Shown: positions 54,367 through 64,000 of the stretch, piece after piece | Position numbering within the stretch: position 1 is the stretch's first letter | Layout: the number at the start of each line of letters is the position of its first letter | DNA from: Hirudo medicinalis | Lineage: Eukaryota; Annelida; Clitellata; Hirudinida; Hirudinidae | NCBI GenBank assembly: GCA_011800805.1 | Contig: MPNW01000368.1 | Span: 256,864 to 320,863 of the forward strand | Direction of reading: 5' to 3' | DNA length: 64,000 nucleotides | Notes under the pieces: model-generated | The model's input: the letters and a program-made list of their open reading frames with translations, nothing else | What the model was told of the DNA's origin: nothing | Databases searched by the model: none | Made by a program: the position numbers and the translations under genes

Positions 54367-54496
54367 GAAAGGTGAAAACAAGAAAAAGCCACGAAATATG
54401 TACAACTTGTCGAATCAGCAGAAACTAACATGGATGGAAATTTCAACGAGAACAACAACTTATCGAATTAAATTTAATCAAAATTTATAAAAATAT

Positions 54497-57400
54497 CTAT
54501 GCCCTGGACTCCATACTCCCCTCGCTCACTATGACTTCCCCACAAGGACTGTCGGGGGACTCCGGAAAAGCATCTTCGAACTCGTCAGGAACGTAAATCA
54601 GAATGTCAACCTCGTTCGACAATGGCTTTTCAGGTTCTTGAAAGCAGACTTTCGTGCTCACGTTGGACTTCGTCTGGGCCACTGCCGTGTGGTTCGGCTG
54701 TGGTTCTTGAGTGATGACAGTGTCTTCGCTCATGTATTCGTTGAAGATGTTCTCGTTGCTGTAATGAAGTGGCATGCTTCGATAAGGCATGGTGACGGCC
54801 TCTGCAAACACAGGAGGTGGACTTCTCGGGGTGGCTGGAATGGTGGCAATGCTGGACTTTCGAGAATCTTTTTCGCCAGAGTCGTTGTTGTTGCCTTCCT
54901 CTTCCTCGGGTTTCCAAAGTTCGAAGGCGAAGTCGTACATCGGCCAAATCTGAGCGAAGTTTTTAATGACTTCATCCAACTTGCTCTTGAAACTGACAGT
55001 ACCCATCTCTATGTCTGGCTTTTCCGGCTCCATGAAAGTTCTCAGGATGAACGGAAGGGAACCCCCGGCCAGAGCGGCCAGCATTTGGTTGGTGTTGGAC
55101 ACTTGATAAACACTGCCGAACGTAAGAACCACCATGAAGACGAATACGATGAAGGTCACTATTTTTAGGAACTGCTTGAGTGCCAGCAGCAGGCCTTGAT
55201 AGACCGGTCCAGGAACGCCTGCCACTCTGATCTCGCACACGTCTTCGAACAGTTTCTTTGGAATCCTTGGCATGTCCTCGTTGTCCACGAATAGAACGAG
55301 ATCGTTGACGAACCAATGACGCGGTAACTTTTCAGCCACATCATCGGGCATTTCGTACTCCGCTTGCTCGTTTATTTCCTGAGATTTGAAGCCTCGGTTT
55401 TCTTGCAAGTAGGAAGGAAGACTGGTCACTTTGTCCAGGTCCTTGATTCTCGATTTGACCTCCGTGAAGAGAGCTTTGTTCAGCTTGAGGTACTTCTTCT
55501 CGACATTGTTGAACGAGTCGTAGCTGTAGACTACGATCATGATGATGAGGGCGATGTACTTGAGCAGGTTGCCCGCATTCACGATGATCCCCATGAGCGT
55601 GAAGACCAGCATGTCAACCAGAGAACCGAGACACTCGGTGGCAATGATGAGGATCGAGTACAGCGCCACGACGCAGAAGGTCGATACGAGAATCTGCTCA
55701 AGAATGTGGCAGACTTTGTTGGTCTCGTCGAATTTGACGACAGTGGATGCCATTGAAATGCTCCTGAATTTGCTGAGGCGAGACTGATTGAGGTGGTCGG
55801 GTTCGTCGATGTCTAAGATGTCGGACATCCTCGAGCTTTGCTTCATCAGTCTGGCCTTGGAGTGGGCAAGACTGTCGACACCGGAACCATTCAGTGATTC
55901 GGTCGAGTAGGCATTTCCACACCACTTTGTCAGGATCTTCTCGACGTCGAAGTTGTGCAGACTGGTGTCCACCTTCCTGTTGACCCTGTACGACCTCTTG
56001 GAGCGTTTTATTCTCCTCTCGTGGAAGGCCTTCTTGGAATAAAAGAGCATTCTCGAGGTTATGAACATCGTAGGCAGGCAATAGAAGATGAAGACGATGA
56101 CTGTCAGCGGGAGAACGATTGGCCAGTAAATCAGACAGACGAAGAGGCCTATGACGCCGAATCTTTTAAAGGGCCAAATAATGTTCGAAACCATCATTTT
56201 AAAGACATCCACCCAGGATAGGTTTTTGAGGTCGGTAAATGAGCCAATTATGATTCGCTTGATTCGTGATTCCTCGGATTGCTTTGAAAAGGCAACGAAA
56301 CCGATCGCCAGGAGGACATAAACGATGTAAATGAATATGAAGAGGTAATGGTCAGGAAGGAAGTAATGGAGGATGCTGTTTTCAAAACGTTCTGAGAGGC
56401 CCAGAGTGGCTATGAGGTTCTTTCTTGAAGTTATTTCGTCGATTTCAAAGTAGTACAAGACGGCCAGTCTGATATAGTAAGGCGTCGGGATGAGGAGGAC
56501 TAACAGAATGAGACCGACTCGTCTCCAAAAGGACAACCAGGGAACCGACTCTTTGCCTCCCTTGAGACAATTGCAATACCTGAGCATGTCTTGCTTGCAA
56601 CATTCCTGGAACGGTCCAACGTTGCGAAGTTTGCAGAAGAATATCATGCTCGTCAGAGTTTTCCAAAACCCTATGGAAACGTCGTTCTCCGTGACCAGTC
56701 TCTTGTAGTTTATGAAGAGGTCGTACTCTCTGATTCTTATCTTCAGAGGCGATCCGAACACGGACTTCGGCAGGTTGACGTTTTCTTGAGAACCGTTCGA
56801 ATCCGTTTTGTTCATCAATTCGTCGTTGGCGACCGTCAGGGCGTCCTTCATCTTCGGAAAGCCACGTTTGTGCCTGAAGTCCAGCACGTGTTGGTACCTC
56901 AAGTTTTCTGGAATCATCGTGTCTTCTTTGCAGATGAAAACTGATTTTACCAGGGTGTCGTTCAGCTTCACTGTGTAAGGAAACTCGTCTCTGGCCAAAC
57001 CAACCATGGTGGACAGAAAGAGCAGCGGACCGAAGAAGAAGATGATGTACCTCACGAAGCTCAGCAGCGAGTACAGAAAGGACAGAGGAATGTTTTTAGA
57101 ACTTCCCTCGCAAGTTTTCGCCATGGTAAAGTCGCCAATGTAGCAACAGCAATCCGTGAATTTTGCGTAACCCGAATCGTTCTCGATAACCTCGTGACAG
57201 ATGCGTGAATCTCCCTTCAAGAAATGTCTCTCTCTGTCTTTCGAGTCGGCCCCTTCCTCCTCCTTCTTTTCCACATCGAATTCCTCCGGGTCAAAGTCCC
57301 TCATCATCAACTCCCTGATAAGGACGATCTTGTCATCTACTGACAGCGATCCGAAACAACCCGTGGGGGAGTCTGTCAATTCCACCTTCATGGAACTTGT

Positions 57401-57970
57401 GCCGAAAGTCAAGGTCATGAGAGAGAAGATTCCGTAGTTGAAGGCCAGAGACAGGAGGGTCTGACCATAAGTCGAAGAAGCTCTTGACCAGACATGAGGT
57501 TTGTGGTAGTGAGTGTTCTTCATGAGGAGTGGATCATCGGTGTAGTTGGCGAAGGTGAGATGATATTCGATCAGGTTTATTCGCTTTTCGACCATTTGAA
57601 CAATCTTCGCGTGCAGGTAGACATCCGCTGGCGTCAGTTTGCACGACGATGTGAGGTTCTTCGACGGAGCTCTGTACTTGCAGCAGACGTCCTGAGGACT
57701 GACTCTGAGTGACGTTCGCCTCTCTGTCTTTTCAGCGGTCGTTGCAGTCGTCGTGAGTGTTGAGTTGTCGATGGCTTCCGTGCCAGGACCTTGTTCTTCG
57801 TCACCTAATGTCACTTGAGAATCATAGTCGACGGTCAAGTGGGGAACTTCCTCGTCGCTTCTTGAGATTCGTTTCTTCAAGGACGACCCCTCAGCAACAT
57901 GGGAGCAGATCGAACATAGAGCAAACATAGCGACGATCACGTGACTCGTCAAGTAACCCGATCTTGCCAT
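54497..57970 (-). CDS. Unrecognised multi-pass membrane protein, intronless, 1,157 aa
   Basis: One uninterrupted frame ending in TAG. The start is the ATG at 57,970, with a good context (ACGATGG) and a signal-peptide-like beginning (MARSGYLTSHVIVAMFALCS); upstream in-frame codons offer only TTG. Residues about 30-165 are a glycosylation-prone (NST, NLT, NYT) region with a CC pair and CKLTPADVYLHAK. Hydrophobic segments lie near 168-191, 297-325, 483-507, 537-562, 604-642, 758-820 and 924-980, roughly nine to eleven helices. Cysteine-rich loops (CCCYIGDF, ECCKQDMLRYCNC) sit between them. The last 170 residues are acidic, proline- and serine-rich and probably cytoplasmic. I know no family with this layout, so no function is given. 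The lack of introns contrasts with LRP1 next door. Confidence 0.9.
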   Translation of the reverse strand: MARSGYLTSHVIVAMFALCSICSHVAEGSSLKKRISRSDEEVPHLTVDYDSQVTLGDEEQGPGTEAIDNSTLTTTATTAEKTERRTSLRVSPQDVCCKYRAPSKNLTSSCKLTPADVYLHAKIVQMVEKRINLIEYHLTFANYTDDPLLMKNTHYHKPHVWSRASSTYGQTLLSLAFNYGIFSLMTLTFGTSSMKVELTDSPTGCFGSLSVDDKIVLIRELMMRDFDPEEFDVEKKEEEGADSKDRERHFLKGDSRICHEVIENDSGYAKFTDCCCYIGDFTMAKTCEGSSKNIPLSFLYSLLSFVRYIIFFFGPLLFLSTMVGLARDEFPYTVKLNDTLVKSVFICKEDTMIPENLRYQHVLDFRHKRGFPKMKDALTVANDELMNKTDSNGSQENVNLPKSVFGSPLKIRIREYDLFINYKRLVTENDVSIGFWKTLTSMIFFCKLRNVGPFQECCKQDMLRYCNCLKGGKESVPWLSFWRRVGLILLVLLIPTPYYIRLAVLYYFEIDEITSRKNLIATLGLSERFENSILHYFLPDHYLFIFIYIVYVLLAIGFVAFSKQSEESRIKRIIIGSFTDLKNLSWVDVFKMMVSNIIWPFKRFGVIGLFVCLIYWPIVLPLTVIVFIFYCLPTMFITSRMLFYSKKAFHERRIKRSKRSYRVNRKVDTSLHNFDVEKILTKWCGNAYSTESLNGSGVDSLAHSKARLMKQSSRMSDILDIDEPDHLNQSRLSKFRSISMASTVVKFDETNKVCHILEQILVSTFCVVALYSILIIATECLGSLVDMLVFTLMGIIVNAGNLLKYIALIIMIVVYSYDSFNNVEKKYLKLNKALFTEVKSRIKDLDKVTSLPSYLQENRGFKSQEINEQAEYEMPDDVAEKLPRHWFVNDLVLFVDNEDMPRIPKKLFEDVCEIRVAGVPGPVYQGLLLALKQFLKIVTFIVFVFMVVLTFGSVYQVSNTNQMLAALAGGSLPFILRTFMEPEKPDIEMGTVSFKSKLDEVIKNFAQIWPMYDFAFELWKPEEEEGNNNDSGEKDSRKSSIATIPATPRSPPPVFAEAVTMPYRSMPLHYSNENIFNEYMSEDTVITQEPQPNHTAVAQTKSNVSTKVCFQEPEKPLSNEVDILIYVPDEFEDAFPESPDSPCGEVIVSEGSMESRA

Positions 57971-58729
57971 CGTCAGATGTTTTGGGGGCTTCCTCTGATC
58001 GTTCAACCTTGCAGAGCGGACGTGGTGCGTTTCTGTTTGTTGATTCTCGGGAAATTCTTATGAGGACTCTTAAAGAGTCATGTCGTGTGTGAATATCTAA
58101 GAATACCTCACCTGTTTCTAAAAGCGGAACAAACAAAATGGATGAGTAAAATGCTCTTACGCAACAATAATAACAACAACAGCAACAATAACATTAACAC
58201 AAATATAATAATTATTGTTGTAATATTACATTACGTATGCATCTAAATAAAAGATAAACACTACTTGTGAAATCGATGTCATTGTGTCGACACAAACACA
58301 AATGCGGGGAAAAAGATAATTCGTTTTCGTGAGAATTTCAAAAACACGACGCCGCCCACTTTTTTTTTGAGATTCTGACAATCTGTTGTCTGAATGTTCT
58401 CTGACAACAAGTCAAACGAGTGGAAGACCTTTAAATAGTTTCTAACATTCCAATGACATTTTCTGAATTAACTTTGAAATTCTCAGACAATTAATTGCCA
58501 AACCCATCGAAGAACCCGGAATTCTGGTGATGATAACGATGACGACGACGACGATGATGATGATAGTGATGACGACGGCTATTGCTGTTGGCTGTAGATG
58601 ACGATGACGCCAGCATTAAAAGCATTGCTCAGATAACTCGTCATCGACATCATCGTCATCATCGTCGTCTTCGTCTTCATTATTTTGACCAACATCGCGA
58701 TCGTCATCATCAGTACCGCCAACGTCTTA
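57971..58729. other. Upstream flank of the intronless gene
   Basis: Probable 5' UTR and promoter region on the minus strand. A TATTTAAA-like box lies at about 58,430 on the minus strand, 460 bases before the start codon; nothing else marks a promoter. Further up are GAT/GAC triplets. Confidence 0.35.
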
Positions 58730-60524
<1,795 letters not shown>

Positions 60525-60585
60525 GAGAGAGAGAGAAATAGAGAGAGAGGAGGAAGAAGAGGAGGGGAGGAGGAGATAGACTGAA
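60525..60585. repeat. GA-rich purine tract
   Basis: GAGAGAGAGA followed by GGAGGAAGAAGAGGAGGGGA; about 60 purine-rich bases. Confidence 0.75.
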
Positions 60586-60754
60586 GGTGAGTGAAAGAAA
60601 GACGAGGATATTCTCGGCAGTCTGCGCAAGTACGTGCTTCATTGTTGAGGATCACTTTCGACTCGAGTGAGATCCAAAAGTTGTTTTCAAAATACGAGGA
60701 GCCAACAATCCGAACACACCTTGCACTTCGTCCACGAGCAGATTGGATACAATA

Positions 60755-60965
60755 ACAGCTAGTTATTAGCTAACAATCTGCTATCTGATAGTTGGCTAGC
60801 CGTTAATTTGTTAGCTGATAATTGGTTGACAATCAAGCGGTTAGCAGAAGATTGCTTGAGTAGTCATTGGTTGACTATTAAATGGTTAGCTGGTAATTGT
60901 TTAAGTCTGGATCGGTTAGCTGATAAATTAATACTCGTTAAGTGGCTAAGTGGCTAGCTGATAAC
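60755..60965. repeat. Diverged GTTAGCTGATAATTGG repeat
   Basis: About ten imperfect copies of a 20-25-base unit built on GTTAGCTGATAATTGGTT. The copies are much more diverged than the other arrays in the window. Confidence 0.6.
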
Positions 60966-62147
60966 CGGCATTAATCTTATTCACAAACCATCTGTTTAAT
61001 GGCATGGAAATCTAAAAATAGCCTTCAATAAAATCGGGTTGTTTTTGATGTCACGTGTTTGGAATGTCAAGATTGTCAGGAATGTCAAGGAGGAGGAGGA
61101 AGAAGAAGAAGAAGACGATGACTGACAATATTACTAGGTTATAATAATAATAATAATAATAATAACAATAATAACAATAATAATAATATGCTAGTAGAAG
61201 TTACAATTATAGTAAATTACAATAATTTAATTATAATGCAACAAGTGATCACAACACAGTAATGTTAATGTTATAACAATAATGGCGGTTATAACACGCC
61301 AGGAAGGTCAAGAGGTGTTCAGAGGTTCAGGGGCCTCACCACGCTTGTGACGTCATTCGTGGGTCACCAGGTCTTGCATAATTTATTAAGTTTACGAAGT
61401 ATTTGTTAGTTAGTTATTAATTTGTTAGTTATTAATTTGTTAGTTATTAATTTCATAACAACATGCGCTGAGAATGGTTTGTTCAATGAAAGTATTTAAA
61501 AATGGTGTACAAGAAGTACATGTAGGTGATTCACCTCCAACAATTGCTATAATGTGGTGGCAAATCTGATGATGATGATGATGACGACGACGGCGGCGGC
61601 GATGGCGGTGGTGGTGGTGGTGTGATGATGATGATGATGTTGTTGATGATGACGATGATGTTTTCCAAGATGATGATTTGTCTCATGTAGTTGAAGAGAC
61701 TAACAGTTAGAACAATGACGCAATTATTAAATTATATTTTAAATTTATTTTATATTAAGTTATATTTATAATTGCGTTACCTTGATTTTTAAAATCACTC
61801 AATTTTTTTTCGTTTTATAGATCCGACCCCGCACCGCACGTGATCGGCAAATATTTGTCAGCATTTAACAACTCAATTTCAAATCCACCTGTTCAAAGAA
61901 AGAAAAAAAACAGGTGCGATAGGTGCTCTGGAGGAGAATTATTTGACAACGAGAGTGGTTTCACCTGTCAATCCAGGTATATATTGGTGAGGTAAAATAT
62001 TCAGGTTCAAATCGAAAGTGCTAAGAGATCTGGATGTTAAGTCAGTGAGGAGTAGCGGTTCATCACTCAGACATCTGTCAAGTTGAGTCGACCACACGCA
62101 TGACACTTAAGGTCACACATTTACTTACTGACTACGTGACAATGAAT

Positions 62148-62203
62148 GAAGTCCAAATCATCTTAATTGTGCAACGGACTTTAATGAAATAAATATATAA
62201 AAC
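62148..62203 (+). repeat. Interspersed repeat tail, copy 2
   Basis: GTCCAAATCATCTTAATTGT followed by GCAACGGACTTTAATGAAAT matches the segment at 29,330-29,392. Confidence 0.45.
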
Positions 62204-62880
62204 AATAGATGGTTATTTGTTCGTTACTAACATTATATAATAATCATTAATTCATTTTTAATATTCAGTTTGAAATTACAGTCATCAATTTTAGACCAAA
62301 GTGATTACCGAAGTAATGATGATGATTGCACCATCGACCCAAATATTTTTGGTTTGAAAAACTCATTCGAAGACAAGCAGACGTCTCTCTAACTTCATGA
62401 ATCTTGTACAAAATGGACTTCAATGAATATTTATGTTATTATGTCATAATTACGAACTGTGATAATTAATTAACAATAATAATATGGGTTCAAATAACTA
62501 TATTTGTGCAAAAGAAATTTACAAACTATATATAAAACCATATAAACCATACAATATCATCATCACTGTCGCCATCACCATCATCATTATTATTGTTGTT
62601 GTTTAAAAAATAATATGATATTATAATTAAAGAATGATGTCATAATAATAAATATAACTAATATAATAATATTATATTAAAAATTATTGCACTACCATAA
62701 ATACTGATGGCAAATTTAATGCCTGATTACGTATTGTTACTTCACAGACACGATTTGAGGAATGATGTCGAACATTGAATCGATCCAACTAAAATCAACT
62801 AATTTACATTTACGTAACAAACGATTAATGCCTTTATTGTAATAATAATTAGATGCGATCATTTAGATTGCGATAATCAG

Positions 62881-63099
62881 TTGACAACAACAACAACAAC
62901 AACAATAATAATAATAATAACAATAATAATAATAATAACAACAATAATAACAATAATAATAATAACAACAATAATAATAATAACAACAATAATAATAATA
63001 ACAATAATAATAATAACAATAATAATAATAATAATAACAATAACAACAACAACAACAATAATAATAATAATAATAATAATAACAACAATAATAATAAAT
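62881..63099. repeat. AAC/AAT microsatellite
   Basis: About 215 bases of AAC and AAT units. Asn, Thr, Ile, Leu and Tyr strings in the various frames are artefacts. Confidence 0.95.
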
Positions 63100-64000
63100 A
63101 TTTACACAGTTACTTCTCAAGCAAGTCAATCCATCAATTTGGATTATTTAAGGAATGAGATGTGAACGTATTTACTCTGACAACTAAGCAGAACTCAAAC
63201 CCATTAATTATGTGGAGATAATTTTAATATTATAATTAGCATTATGCTAATTAATGATTATTATAATTATCATTCTTATTAATTATGGTTACTGTTGCTG
63301 TTTTATCGTTGTTTATCTACGCAATGCATTAGCATAATTTATGAATAATTTTCCGATTGGCTATGTTTCCAGTTGTTTCCATCGTATATAATTTAAATGG
63401 AGTAAAAATAATGTGATTAAAATTGTAATTGATTTAAGTTTGAATGATTAAGAATATGTTATAATAAATTAACATAATTAGGAGAAATATGTCAAATTGC
63501 AGGGGGGTAATTTCAAAAGAACATAAACTTAATGTCTTAACACGATGTGCTGACTAGGAACGAATGATATTCGTTGAAGACAGTGAATGATATGCTCTTA
63601 AACAATACATATTAATTATATTAATTGATTATAATAAATTGATTATAATATATTAGTTAGAAACAAAGCAATGGATGTCATGGTTTCGTAAATGATGACA
63701 ATTTCTTGTGAGACTTTTGGCTTAAAAACAGTGCAAAGACTCCTGTTGCTGTTAATATTATTAGGCGTAATCTGATGTAACGTCTGGAGGATTACGAATT
63801 ACACTTTGGCTTTATCACATCAACAATCACAACAAATAAAATATGTAAATAGTAAATGACAAAATTATGATTGAAGATGACATTCACGAGACGAGAACAA
63901 CTTGTACGACTCACAATCAACTTATCATAATATCATTATATTAATTTATAATAACATCATGGTTAATAAATGTGTAAAGCTAAATTAATCACTGGCATCA

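Larger units (their letters stand above)
60966..64000. other. Intergenic, AT-rich, no gene seen
   Basis: Contains AAT tracts (61,141-61,187), a GAT/GGT tract (61,568-61,640), an interspersed repeat tail and the AAC/AAT array listed separately. No frame suggests coding. Confidence 0.5.

Noticed and set aside
54638..55168. Plus-strand open frame of 176 codons inside the membrane-protein gene
   Set aside because: It is antisense to a long intact gene and its composition is a mirror of that coding sequence. No signal or domain is present.
57971..58006. Extending the intronless gene 12 codons upstream
   Set aside because: The upstream codon is TTG, not ATG. The ATG at 57,970 has a good initiation context and begins a signal peptide.

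Overview
The window looks like animal nuclear DNA from a draft assembly: AT-rich, packed with trinucleotide repeats, with many short GT-AG introns, tRNA-derived SINEs, a hAT transposon and a 581-base run of N. Gene structure and repeat style suggest an invertebrate, probably a spiralian such as an annelid. That placement is an inference; no species marker is visible.

Layout. 1-11,962 has no gene I can support. It holds SINE copies, a decayed LINE 3' end, a 32-bp minisatellite (about 4,428-5,145), many triplet tracts and the assembly gap (10,824-11,404). 11,963-50,303 (+) holds one giant gene, an LDL receptor-related protein 1 (LRP1) orthologue. I resolved 78 exons by splice sites and checked that every junction keeps the reading frame, giving 4,321 residues to the stop. 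The order is EGF pair, beta-propeller, EGF, LDLa cluster, EGF pair, four propellers separated by EGFs, second LDLa cluster, EGF pair, propeller, EGF, 11-repeat LDLa cluster, EGFs, propeller, long EGF stalk, transmembrane helix and tail. This matches vertebrate LRP1 from its second propeller onward. The 5' end (signal peptide, first LDLa cluster, first propeller) is not seen; it lies in the gap, upstream, or is missing.

50,304-54,496 is the shared 3' flank, with a 7x14-bp CACGTG array and a SINE nested near a Helitron-like end. 54,497-57,970 (-) is an intact, intronless gene for a 1,157-residue multi-pass membrane protein that I do not recognise; it converges on LRP1. 58,000-64,000 is repeat-rich DNA with no supported gene.

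Most interesting points: LRP1 tail and processing changes (second NPxY lost, basic cleavage site apparently moved), an LDLa module split by a charged insert, acidic linkers resembling the intronic GAT repeats, a complete short hAT element with 8-bp target duplications in an LRP1 intron, at least two SINE families, and the unknown intronless membrane protein.
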